This document shows positions 15,022 to 22,203 of a stretch of 23,143 nucleotides of DNA, piece after piece. Below the pieces are notes generated by a model that ran no database searches, was not told the origin of the DNA, and saw only the letters and a program-made list of their open reading frames with translations. This DNA is from a virus, in the IMG/VR virus record IMGVR_UViG_3300033153_006111, positions 1-23,143 of that record. One strand, 5' to 3'. The position numbers and the translations under genes were made by a program. Each line of letters starts with the position of its first letter. The stretch's first letter is position 1.

Positions 15022-15432
15022 ATGAAATATCCAAGATATTTTGAAAATATAATAACGGGAAATGTTTATAAGTTTGAATCTGTAGATACTGCAAGACTAT
15101 ATAGTGCAAAGGATAGTGTTACGAGACTTTCTTGCGATTTTGCCTTAAAAAAAGTGACTCCACACACAGATAACAGTATTTGGATGGCGATGTCCATCGA
15201 CGAAAAAATACACAATAAAGAAACAAAAATAGAGATAGGCAAAATGACAATAGATCAAATCAAAGAAGCCAAAGAAGAACTAGAGCATGATATTCAAAGA
15301 CGTATTATGATATTTGAGAAAGACACTAAGGTTAAAGTTAGTGCGGTATATTTAAAGATTTTCGAGACATCTGTGATGGGAGGTAGTGAGGTTTTACGTC
15401 ACATTGAAGCTAATATGGAGGTGAGGATATGA
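15022..15432 (+). CDS. Hypothetical phage protein, 136 aa
   Basis: The gene has a strong AAAGGAG site and its own promoter. The N-terminal half (YFENIITGNVYKFESVDTA) looks beta-rich. Residues about 75-95 form a charged helix (TIDQIKEAKEELEHDIQRR). The C-terminal segment (VKVSAVYLKIFETSVMGGSE) suggests a strand and loop and ends at a TGA that overlaps the next ATG. I do not recognise the family. It sits with two still smaller genes in an ATGA chain, so the three products may act together. Similar small proteins occur among early or accessory phage genes. Confidence 0.65.
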   Translation: MKYPRYFENIITGNVYKFESVDTARLYSAKDSVTRLSCDFALKKVTPHTDNSIWMAMSIDEKIHNKETKIEIGKMTIDQIKEAKEELEHDIQRRIMIFEKDTKVKVSAVYLKIFETSVMGGSEVLRHIEANMEVRI

Positions 15433-15557
15433 AAAAGCCTAAAACACTAGATGAGGCTATCCACGATTTACATATAGCTTGGGATAAATTCAAATTTGAA
15501 TTATTTGCACCAATTAAAAAAATGCTGCTTAAAATAATTAAGGCACTAACTAAATGA
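15429..15557 (+). CDS. Very small hypothetical protein (42 aa)
   Basis: The gene overlaps the 136-residue gene (ATGA at 15429-15432) and the following gene (ATGA at 15554-15557). The product begins KKPKTLDEAIHDLHIAWD and continues as a mostly helical, Lys-rich amphipathic peptide with a hydrophobic C-terminal face (KKMLLKIIKALTK). GAGGTGAGGAT before the ATG can serve as ribosome-binding site. Function unknown; an antihost or membrane-active peptide is possible but unsupported. Confidence 0.55.
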   Translation: MKKPKTLDEAIHDLHIAWDKFKFELFAPIKKMLLKIIKALTK

Positions 15558-15688
15558 AACAACTAATCCATAAAATCAAAGAAGCCATAGACGCTGGGTG
15601 CTATGATGAGGCTTTGCGGTTGCTTGATGAGTTGGAGAAGGTGATGGGTGCTTTAGTAACAGACAGCGAGTTTGTGGAAGCTAAGTAG
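15554..15688 (+). CDS. Very small hypothetical protein (44 aa), TAG-terminated
   Basis: Reads through IHKIKEAIDAGCYDEALRLL and DELEKVMGAL, giving a two-helix acidic peptide; the AxxxGxYDEALxLLDEL pattern resembles single TPR-like helical hairpins. It is coupled to the previous gene by ATGA. It ends in TAG at 15686-15688, immediately followed on the other strand by the stop of the MuF gene. If the TAG were read through, only five more codons would be added before TAA. Confidence 0.55.
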   Translation: MKQLIHKIKEAIDAGCYDEALRLLDELEKVMGALVTDSEFVEAK

Positions 15689-16669
15689 TTACCCCACCTT
15701 ACTTAACTTATTCTGTTGTATCATCGTAGAGTTTGCCTTAATCCCTTTTTTCTTCATAAGCACTTTGAAACGCTTATAGGTAATCTGCTTATTCTTATTG
15801 ATGACCTCTTGCACTTCTGTAGGCTGTAGCTTGAGCCATTCTTTGTAGTTGATATTCGGGTACTGTTTCCCACCTGCTATAATCTCACCATCTACTTTTT
15901 CATAAAATCTACCGGACCTAACAGTAGAGCGTCCAAGTTCCGTGATTGGTACAATGGTGCATCTACATCTAAAATGTTGTGGCAGCTCCGGGGCGCTCTT
16001 GTCTAACTTCCATACTTTGCCGTCAAGCCTTGCACAATCCTCACAAGTGTTAAGCTCTAAAGTAGCCACCCACTCATAGCCCTTGATAAGCCCTTCGCTT
16101 TCTAATTCACTAAAGACTTCTTTCATTGCATCGACTTTAGCTGACTTTATAGCACCCTGCACAACGATATCAGACACATGATCATATATTTTACCGCTGC
16201 TCTTCACAATATTCCTTCGTACTTCCTTATAGCCTTTACCTTGAACAATGCCGTCTGCTATGTGCATCTTAAATCGCTTAATAGCATCTTTGTGGTTGCT
16301 GTGAAGGAGGTCACCTAATTCATAACTATTAATAAGGGTTTTCTTATTGAAGCTTAACAGTTTATCAAGAGGATCTATCGAGTAAAGCCCTGCACCGAAT
16401 GTAGAAAAATTGCCGCCTATCATAGCCATTTCTTTTAGGAGTTCGTCGCCTAGTGATTTAAACGCTGGATTAAGTTCTGCTGTGATTAGTTGTGTAAGTA
16501 TCCTTCGTCTTTGCAAATCGGTCATATCTTCTATGAGGATATATTTACCAAGTAGCTTCTCTACCATATCAGCAAGGGCTTTTTGAAAGTTGTCTTTACT
16601 GTTTAGTCTTATCTTGTCAACCAGGGCTTCATAGCGTATGATAAGACTCTGGCGCTCTATGTCGGTCAT
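15689..16669 (-). CDS. MuF-like minor head protein
   Basis: The product is 326 residues. The C-terminal region carries the MuF metal-binding pattern: C209-x2-C212 (NTCEDCARLDGKVW), then H232 and C235-x-C237 (PQHFRCRCTIVPI). The N-terminal part is helical, with GKGYKEVRRNIVKS around residue 145-157, the usual minor head helix before the zinc region. It overlaps the portal gene by a TAATG. Such proteins bind the portal in the procapsid and may be ejected with DNA. Its stop abuts the stop of the plus-strand island directly, with no bases between. Confidence 0.85.
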   Translation of the reverse strand: MTDIERQSLIIRYEALVDKIRLNSKDNFQKALADMVEKLLGKYILIEDMTDLQRRRILTQLITAELNPAFKSLGDELLKEMAMIGGNFSTFGAGLYSIDPLDKLLSFNKKTLINSYELGDLLHSNHKDAIKRFKMHIADGIVQGKGYKEVRRNIVKSSGKIYDHVSDIVVQGAIKSAKVDAMKEVFSELESEGLIKGYEWVATLELNTCEDCARLDGKVWKLDKSAPELPQHFRCRCTIVPITELGRSTVRSGRFYEKVDGEIIAGGKQYPNINYKEWLKLQPTEVQEVINKNKQITYKRFKVLMKKKGIKANSTMIQQNKLSKVG

Positions 16670-18054
16670 TATTGTTTACCTACTGCCGTCAACCTATTTA
16701 TAAGTTCGTCCACATTCACATTCTTTAACTTACCATACCTTTGAAGCTCTAAGATAAACTCTTTTTTATCAATGATCTCTTCACCTAAAAGGTCTATAAG
16801 CATTTTGTATTCCAACTCATCAAGCTCATCTTTGATAAATTGCTTATTTACCGTGATTTCACCTTTTGGAGGGGTGCTCGCATAAGCACAAAAGATAACG
16901 TGTACTTTATTCAAGAACATTTCAAGCTTAGAGGCTGTAGATGAAAGAGTGCTTTCCCCTGCTACTCTTTCATTTTGAGATTGTTCTACTGTTTTGTTTC
17001 CAGAGCCGTCTGTTGTGATTGTGATAAAGCCCTCCATGATAGCCTTTCCTAAGTCCTCACTTGTGCTTTTCAGTACCTTGTCGTTGTCCCCTGACACTTC
17101 TTTAAACTCTATACCACCAATCTTTGCACCTGTCTCTGGGTTAACAGGAAAGTCGATACCCTTACTTGATTGGAACTCTACTATTTTAATTGGATTATCG
17201 TCATCATCAGTGCTGTCTGTTGCTATATTTCTGCTGTTCTGCAACATACCGAATGAGGTAACAAATAGAAAAGGTATCTTCATATTATATGAATACTTAG
17301 CACTCTCTATGTTGTATTGTTGTAGTTGGAGATTTGCTTCATTGATAAACGGTGGCATGACCTCATCATCATCGAAAGAGAATTTAACAATCGGCATACC
17401 TTCAACACCAAGCGTAATCTCTTCAATATATTCGACTATACCTTTCGCTCCCTCTCTCCAGATCTCAACGATTCCTGTATCAAAATAAATGCGATACTCT
17501 TTTTTATATTCTTTCTCGTATTTTGTTTTACTATACACATAAGAACCTATAACCGTTACCATTATAAGTTCCCCTATCTCGTTTTCAAATGTCATAGAGT
17601 CCACAATACTATCTATTCCAATCTTTTCCACATAAGGACGTACCCCACGCTCCTCTTCTTCTTTAGCGTTCTTTACGGCTATATTTGGAGTCCATACAAG
17701 CCAGTAAGATTCATTTTCTAGTAGAATGTCTCTAAGTGTATTTTTAGCTAAGTTTGTAAGGTTTTCTTTTCCTGATACTTTCTCATAGTATTTAACGATG
17801 TTCTCCGGCATATTTTCTGTGAACTCTAAGTCTTTTCTAAAAATAATATCCTTAAAACTATCAATACCTTTTTCAAAGATACTTTTGATGCTGCTTATCT
17901 CTTTTCGTGAGGCATACTCTGTGTCACTTTCTGATACAGACTTATTGAGATATTCTTTGACATAAGGACTCCCTCCGTATACATTTGAGCATTTTTTAGC
18001 TTCTGCTAGCTGGTCTGCGTTTGTTATGTTGAATGATGGGGTTTCTTTTACCAT
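16669..18054 (-). CDS. Portal protein, DUF4055 type
   Basis: The product is 461 residues. The N-terminal region (SVSESDTEYASRKEISSIK, then IDSFKDIIFRKDLEF) and the centre (NYxxE-type helix: QQYNIESAKYSYNMKIPFLF) fit the DUF4055 portal family, which lies between large terminase and MuF proteins in many phages. A C-terminal helical part (residues about 400-461) would form the clip or wing and crown. AGGAG, overlapping the TAG of terL, precedes the ATG at about 8 bases. The portal forms the dodecameric ring for DNA entry and tail attachment. Confidence 0.8.
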   Translation of the reverse strand: MVKETPSFNITNADQLAEAKKCSNVYGGSPYVKEYLNKSVSESDTEYASRKEISSIKSIFEKGIDSFKDIIFRKDLEFTENMPENIVKYYEKVSGKENLTNLAKNTLRDILLENESYWLVWTPNIAVKNAKEEEERGVRPYVEKIGIDSIVDSMTFENEIGELIMVTVIGSYVYSKTKYEKEYKKEYRIYFDTGIVEIWREGAKGIVEYIEEITLGVEGMPIVKFSFDDDEVMPPFINEANLQLQQYNIESAKYSYNMKIPFLFVTSFGMLQNSRNIATDSTDDDDNPIKIVEFQSSKGIDFPVNPETGAKIGGIEFKEVSGDNDKVLKSTSEDLGKAIMEGFITITTDGSGNKTVEQSQNERVAGESTLSSTASKLEMFLNKVHVIFCAYASTPPKGEITVNKQFIKDELDELEYKMLIDLLGEEIIDKKEFILELQRYGKLKNVNVDELINRLTAVGKQ

Positions 18055-18065
18055 TGGTTTTGCTC

Positions 18066-19511
18066 CTAGAATATCTGTATTTGGTTGAGTGCTGTTGTCT
18101 GTATTGCTTTTTTAGGTATCTCAAAGTTTATAAAATCCACCACTACATCTACGGTATCATCATGCTTGTGTGAGTCGTCTGCTTTGAATTTCACAAATTC
18201 TGACACTATTATACCACTTATTGCGTCATTTCTTCTAAGGTGCATTGCTCTGTCTTTTATCTTTGTGGTAGCCCTAAGCAATCTAGCATACTTACCCTCT
18301 TTCCTTTGAATGGCTTTTATTAGATAATCTGTCTCATCTTCTAATGCTTGGATAAGTCCTGTTCCGGAGTCTTTATCTTCTATAGAAACTCTTATCTTTT
18401 TCTTACCTGTTATAGTTAATGCTTCCTCATAAAAGTGCATGAAAGTAGTTTTTAGTTGAGGTACTTTTATTTTGCCACGATACATTTTAATAAGATAGCC
18501 TTCATTTTTGTAACATTTGCCAAATAACCCGAATGCCGTATAATCGTTGTATTGCTTAACTTTAGATGCTGTATCACAAAATATAGTGTACTCTTTTATC
18601 TCTGGTAGAGTGTCATACATCAACATCCACTCTTTTTCGATCATTTCACCCTTTTCAGGTGTAGGGTCTTGTGAGTATTGAATATCATTCATAAGTGCCA
18701 GGGCTTTTTCGTCACTGGCTTTGGCTTCCCATAGTGTGCCGTGTGGTAAATCGTGATCTATGTAAGTTCCGTTTTGCGAATAGGTATAGTTTTCGTCTAT
18801 GAATGATGGTAAAACTAAATGATGCCACCCCTCGTCTGTATCGTTAAGTAGATGTTCTGTAAAGTCGTTATCGGATATTCTCTGCATAATAACTATAACA
18901 GGAACATTATCATGCGCTGGTCTTGACCTGAATGTACTCTCCCACCTTTGGTTTACTGATTGCATTTTAGTACCACTAAAGGCATCATCCGGCTTGGTCG
19001 GGTCATCTATCAGCATAAGCCCACTAATAACATCTTCATCATCGAGATACCCTGCCCTAAATCCTGTAATGGCTGAACCGGAAGCAGAGGCTTTAAACGC
19101 ACCGCCTTTATTGGTGTTCCATAAGCCTTTGGATTTAGTATCTGCCTTGAAGTCCACATACGGAAAGAGATATTGATATTCTTCTGAATTAATTATGGTT
19201 TTGATCTTGCCTGAGTTGTCTTTTACAAGTTCGTCTGAATAGCTGATATGTAGTGATTTGGCTCTGGGGTTGAGTGCATATAGATAGGAGAATAAGCACC
19301 ATACCGTTATAGAGGTTTTTGTGTAGGCTGGGGGGATGTTTATTATTAGTCTTGTTATATCCCGGGTAATTACTCTTTGGATAGTGTCGCATATTAGCTC
19401 TTGATGTGGGGATAGCTTGTAGTGTCTACCCTCTAATACCTCTAAGGCAAAAGTAGTGAACTTTTTAAAGTCTAAGAGAAGTTCTCTTGCTATCGCTTCT
19501 TTGTTATCCAT
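18066..19511 (-). CDS. terL: Terminase large subunit
   Basis: The product is 481 residues. The ATPase part has a Walker-A-like loop at residues 58-67 (NIPPAYTKTS), which departs from the usual GxGKS form but matches the NIPPxxxKS type of phage terminases; Walker B is LMLIDDP (165-171). The nuclease part shows an RNase-H-like acidic set: D313 (FCDTA), E378/D379 (SIEDKDSG) and D451/D452 (KHDDTVD). The ATG overlaps terS by 8 bases. The gene ends in TAG; readthrough would add only a few residues before a TAA that overlaps the portal start. Packages DNA into procapsids through the portal. Confidence 0.9.
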   Translation of the reverse strand: MDNKEAIARELLLDFKKFTTFALEVLEGRHYKLSPHQELICDTIQRVITRDITRLIINIPPAYTKTSITVWCLFSYLYALNPRAKSLHISYSDELVKDNSGKIKTIINSEEYQYLFPYVDFKADTKSKGLWNTNKGGAFKASASGSAITGFRAGYLDDEDVISGLMLIDDPTKPDDAFSGTKMQSVNQRWESTFRSRPAHDNVPVIVIMQRISDNDFTEHLLNDTDEGWHHLVLPSFIDENYTYSQNGTYIDHDLPHGTLWEAKASDEKALALMNDIQYSQDPTPEKGEMIEKEWMLMYDTLPEIKEYTIFCDTASKVKQYNDYTAFGLFGKCYKNEGYLIKMYRGKIKVPQLKTTFMHFYEEALTITGKKKIRVSIEDKDSGTGLIQALEDETDYLIKAIQRKEGKYARLLRATTKIKDRAMHLRRNDAISGIIVSEFVKFKADDSHKHDDTVDVVVDFINFEIPKKAIQTTALNQIQIF

Positions 19512-20025
19512 TCTTTAGCTTTTCTTGTATTTCTTTTAGGGTTTTATTTTCAAAAGATACCACAACTTCTGTTTTGTTGTCTTTCTCAAATATACCAAAG
19601 TGTTTACCCAAGGAGTCTAATGCACCTTTTTTGTCATAGGTTTTAACTTTTGTAATTTCAGCACAACCAGCATCTTCTCCCCCCTTTTTTTCGGTACGGC
19701 TTGTAACTTCTGCAATAGTTCTTGATACATCGCTACCCATTCCATGAATGGACTTTAGACTATCCTCTTCATTTACTAGATTGGCGCTATCCTGGAAAGC
19801 AATAAGTGCGAGTTCTTTAATCACCATATCTGCTGTTATTTGAGTTCTCTCTTCTCTTTTTTTGTTCACTGTCTCTATCCTGCTTTGAATTTCAACATCC
19901 TTCAACAGTCGCTGTCCTTGTGAATACGCGGTCTTTTTACTATATCCAGACCTTAATGCCGACTGTGTTGCGTTAAGGTCAATAATATATTCATCACAAA
20001 ATCTTTTCTTTTGTTCTGTCATCAT
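19504..20025 (-). CDS. terS: Terminase small subunit
   Basis: The product is 173 residues of the XtmA/Terminase_2 type: KKRFCDEYIIDLNATQSALR and SGYSKKTAYSQGQRLL (residues 6-41) form the N-terminal helix-turn-helix that recognises the packaging site. A coiled middle (ERTQITADMVIKELALIAFQ) follows, and the C-terminus (residues about 150-173) is charged. The ATG at 20025 follows AAAAAAGG. The gene begins a run with terL and has an extended -10 promoter about 31 bases upstream. Confidence 0.85.
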   Translation of the reverse strand: MMTEQKKRFCDEYIIDLNATQSALRSGYSKKTAYSQGQRLLKDVEIQSRIETVNKKREERTQITADMVIKELALIAFQDSANLVNEEDSLKSIHGMGSDVSRTIAEVTSRTEKKGGEDAGCAEITKVKTYDKKGALDSLGKHFGIFEKDNKTEVVVSFENKTLKEIQEKLKNG

Positions 20026-20055
20026 TATAAGCCTTTTTTCTGTGTGTGTTCACTC

Positions 20056-20064
20056 ATTATACCA
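20056..20064 (-). promoter_or_regulatory. Extended -10 promoter for terS and the head operon
   Basis: The minus strand reads TGGTATAAT, giving an inferred start near 20049 and a leader of about 24 bases to the terS ATG. No good -35 box. The box overlaps the last codons and stop (ATG GTA TAA) of the 58-residue gene. It matches the box at 297-305 over nine bases and the flanking bases are also similar (ATGGTATAATGnG). Confidence 0.5.
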
Positions 20065-20233
20065 TAGTTGCAGTCTTTGCAGTAACCATAGGATTACCCT
20101 TATTGATCTCACGTGCTCTTATCTTGCTCCGAAATAACCTTGTACGCTCACATGACTCATCGCAAGTTGACCGCTTGGCTCTATAGTTCGGCTCTTGACA
20201 CATAACACATACTCTTACTTTTTCTTTTGCCAT
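20057..20233 (-). CDS. Small zinc-finger-like protein (58 aa)
   Basis: The ATG at 20233 overlaps the end of the 44-residue gene, and the stop TAA lies within the terS promoter. Cysteines C9-x2-C12 and C24-x3-C28 (RVCVMCQEP, STCDESCER) fit a small zinc knuckle or treble clef, followed by a basic stretch (RLFRSKIRAREINKG). The arrangement resembles the zinc modules in the neighbouring NinG-like and three-finger proteins. It may bind nucleic acid. The family is not recognised. Confidence 0.6.
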   Translation of the reverse strand: MAKEKVRVCVMCQEPNYRAKRSTCDESCERTRLFRSKIRAREINKGNPMVTAKTATMV

Positions 20234-20349
20234 AGTGAAACATCCCTAAGTTGTTGATTAATCTCTTTCACATCTTCATCTTTCATCATATCAGACTCTT
20301 TGCCCTTGTATTCTTTTGCTTTTTTCTTTACTTTGTCTTTTTTTGTCAT
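20215..20349 (-). CDS. Small Lys-rich hypothetical protein (44 aa)
   Basis: AAAGGATAAGT precedes the ATG at 20349. The product starts TKKDKVKKKAKEYKGKESDM and continues as a charged helix (KDEDVKEINQQLRDVSLWQ). It overlaps the 58-residue gene by 19 bases. Its reading frame is in frame with the upstream TAG that ends the glycyl-radical remnant (20365-20367), so readthrough of that TAG would fuse the two. Function unknown. Confidence 0.55.
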   Translation of the reverse strand: MTKKDKVKKKAKEYKGKESDMMKDEDVKEINQQLRDVSLWQKKK

Positions 20350-20364
20350 ACTTATCCTTTTCAG

Positions 20365-20524
20365 CTACGATGTAAAGAACTTCCGTTCTTGGTGTTCGCC
20401 CTTCTTGCCTACATTGAAACTTTCCGTTGGTCTATGATAACCCAAGCTACATAACACGAGTGTATACTAAACATTTAGTTCTTTCGGCCTGATGTTGTTC
20501 TAATATCTTATTTTGCTTTTTCAT
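20365..20524 (-). pseudogene. Stand-alone NrdD-type glycyl-radical domain, interrupted by 7 nt
   Basis: The ATG at 20524 overlaps the NinG stop (ATGA). The first frame gives 25 residues ending RTKCLVYTRVM, then TAG (20447-20449). In the next frame, beginning at 20442, GYHRPTESFNVGKKGEHQER and KFFTS follow, then TAG. Joined, they form RVM-GYHRP, the RVxGY motif around the radical glycine of class III ribonucleotide reductase C-termini, in a short form like the small phage proteins annotated NrdD-like. The seven bases TAGCTTG between ATG and GGT break the frame exactly at M-G of the motif. The cause is a frameshift mutation, sequencing error or (less likely) programmed bypass. If repaired, about 51 residues. 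Such proteins could patch an oxygen-damaged reductase. Confidence 0.7.
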
Positions 20525-21090
20525 CCTATTTCCTTTATTTTTTGTTTATATGTTTCGATTATCTCTTTCAAATCTTCAAGCGTCCACGTCTTAGTTACTT
20601 TCACCTTTAACCTATCTACTTTATCTTGACCTATCTTCTTAATTAGGTTCTGTTCATAAGGGAGTAAGTTCCCTGATTTATGGTTGTTACAAATTGAACA
20701 TTGTGCATGACAGTTATCCTCATCAAATCTTAGGTGCTGATTTATACCTACAGGCATGAAGTGTCCTGCGTGGATTTGTCTATCTGTGATCTCGTTACAA
20801 CTAATACAAGGCTTCCATCTGTCTCTTAGCCTAATGTATTGATTGAATATCTGTTGAGCTTTCTTTTTCATGTAAGATATGTCGTTTTGGTTAAACTCTT
20901 TCTTTGCTCTGTTGTTCTCTTTGGTTTTTCTTTTAGCTACTACTTCTTTCTGGTAATCAATCGCGCATTTCCAATCATGACACTTATGCCATGCGTTGTG
21001 AGGAATGAAGGTTTCATTACATTTGGAAGAGGCACACACTTTTTCTTTTAGTGGCTTTTTCTTTTTAAGCTGCTGATCTTTACTTATCAT
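20521..21090 (-). CDS. ninG: NinG-type recombination/HNH-like nuclease
   Basis: The product is 189 residues. An N-terminal zinc site (C19, C24, C37, C42) precedes a basic helical region (residues 50-90). The core has C95-x2-C98 (PCISCNE), QIHAGHFMPVG (H107, H110), then HLRFDEDNCHAQCSICNNHKSG (C127, C131, C134, H137), the hallmark of lambda NinG/Rap. That family resolves recombination intermediates. The ATG overlaps the upstream stop. NinG usually sits in the early or middle regulated segment; here it lies near the terminase genes. Confidence 0.85.
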   Translation of the reverse strand: MISKDQQLKKKKPLKEKVCASSKCNETFIPHNAWHKCHDWKCAIDYQKEVVAKRKTKENNRAKKEFNQNDISYMKKKAQQIFNQYIRLRDRWKPCISCNEITDRQIHAGHFMPVGINQHLRFDEDNCHAQCSICNNHKSGNLLPYEQNLIKKIGQDKVDRLKVKVTKTWTLEDLKEIIETYKQKIKEIG

Positions 21091-21302
21091 CCTTCTCTCT
21101 CCTCTAGCAATCTTTCAGTATGCCTTTGAGCTTTCGCCACATAAAACATCCTATCATCTTCCTCTTTTATCCTATCATGCTTCAAGAAGAGTTCACGATA
21201 TAGTTTTCGTCCGGCTTCTAGTTTGTATTTTAGGGCATCATAATATAGTTTATCCTCTAGGTCGCATGCGTCTATGTTGTATAAATAATTTGTGGTTTTC
21301 AT
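21087..21302 (-). CDS. Small hypothetical protein (71 aa)
   Basis: The start was placed at the ATG at 21302 (KTTNYLYNIDACDLEDKLYY) and not at 21332, because it begins one base after the upstream TAA, which is the spacing seen throughout this region. The 21332 start would run deep into the neighbouring gene. The product is highly charged and helical (DALKYKLEAGRKLYRELFLKH) with no visible motif. ATGA overlap with the NinG gene. Function unknown. Confidence 0.6.
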   Translation of the reverse strand: MKTTNYLYNIDACDLEDKLYYDALKYKLEAGRKLYRELFLKHDRIKEEDDRMFYVAKAQRHTERLLEEREG

Positions 21303-21303
21303 A

Positions 21304-21828
21304 TTAAGCCCCGACCTCCAGCCCATACCCACGACTCACACCAAAATCTAATGGTGGCAGCCCTAAGGCTTTGCGCTGTTTACTTCCTCGAGGAGTAGTC
21401 CATTTCGCATCCATAGTCCCCTTATATCTCTCTGTGTTTCGATTCCCATACCGTGTGTAGGTTGAGCAGTCCAAACACCTTACAGAGTCGTATGCTACAT
21501 CTGTGCCGCAATCTTTACACTTATTTGTATGTTTCACTTCTTTTTTTACTCGTCTTGTACCTTTTCTCCTGGCTAAAGACACCTCGTCCTTACATTTGTC
21601 CGAGCAGTACATTCGAGTACCTCCCATTCGCTTAAGGGTAAACACAACACTACACCCTTTTCTTTCGCATACTTTGGTTTTAGTGGTTAAGTCGCGTCTT
21701 TTCTCTTGTGAGATTTTTGCCTCTTCTGCGTTTTGCTTTCTGTAGCATTCCGGACTGCAATATGTGGTGTTATGATGTGCGTCTGATGGTATAGGGTTGT
21801 TGCATTTTTCTCTTCTACATATACTCAT
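21304..21828 (-). CDS. Three-zinc-finger protein (174 aa)
   Basis: Three cysteine sets are seen: C4/C9 with C24/C28 (CRREKC, YCSPEC), C54/C59 with C75/C79 (CERKGC, YCSDKC), and C104/C107 with C118/C121 (CKDC, CLDC). The first two are of one type (C-x4-C, then YCS-x2-C), resembling zinc modules at the start of phage HNH endonucleases; the third is a ribbon-like pair. A basic linker (ARRKGTRRVKKEVKH) lies between. The C-terminus (residues 140-174) is Gly-rich. AAAGGA precedes the ATG. No nuclease motif follows, so it may be a nucleic-acid-binding adaptor. Function unknown. Confidence 0.65.
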   Translation of the reverse strand: MSICRREKCNNPIPSDAHHNTTYCSPECYRKQNAEEAKISQEKRRDLTTKTKVCERKGCSVVFTLKRMGGTRMYCSDKCKDEVSLARRKGTRRVKKEVKHTNKCKDCGTDVAYDSVRCLDCSTYTRYGNRNTERYKGTMDAKWTTPRGSKQRKALGLPPLDFGVSRGYGLEVGA

Positions 21829-22202
21829 GATTTATCCTTTTGCTCTAGTATCCATTCACAAGCTTTGAAGATTGCTTCGGGTTCTGTTTTTTCATGAAAG
21901 GACATGGCCGTAGCATCTAGCTGTGCAGGGAATAATTTTATTCTACAATGTCCTCCAAATCTATCTACATAACTTAATAGCTTAACTTGTGGGTCTACTA
22001 CTTGAACTTTATTAAAATTATATTTATTAGCCCACTCTTTACACTTGTGGGCTAATTCGTGGATATTGATATCGCTCCACATATCCTCACCTGCATAAGC
22101 AAAAGTTACATTGTTCCCCTCAATTAAGATTCTATCGTTTTTATTGAAGCCCTCTTTTATTTTTCTTCCCAACACTTCGCTTAATAATTTTGAACTTAGC
22201 AT
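21825..22202 (-). CDS. Hypothetical phage protein (125 aa)
   Basis: The product begins LSSKLLSEVLGRKIKEGFNK and contains NNVTFAYAGEDMWSDINIHE, then HKCKEWANKY and a C-terminal EAIFKACEWILEQ helix. It looks like an alpha/beta protein of the small early-region hypothetical proteins of phages and prophages. There is no signal peptide. The ATG follows the upstream TGA by one base, and its stop overlaps the three-finger gene by ATGA. Not recognised. Confidence 0.65.
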   Translation of the reverse strand: MLSSKLLSEVLGRKIKEGFNKNDRILIEGNNVTFAYAGEDMWSDINIHELAHKCKEWANKYNFNKVQVVDPQVKLLSYVDRFGGHCRIKLFPAQLDATAMSFHEKTEPEAIFKACEWILEQKDKS

Positions 22203-22203
22203 A

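Noticed and set aside
18207-18215. A further TGGTATAAT on the minus strand
   Set aside because: It is within the terL coding sequence (SGIIV codons) and does not precede a gene start; likely coincidence.
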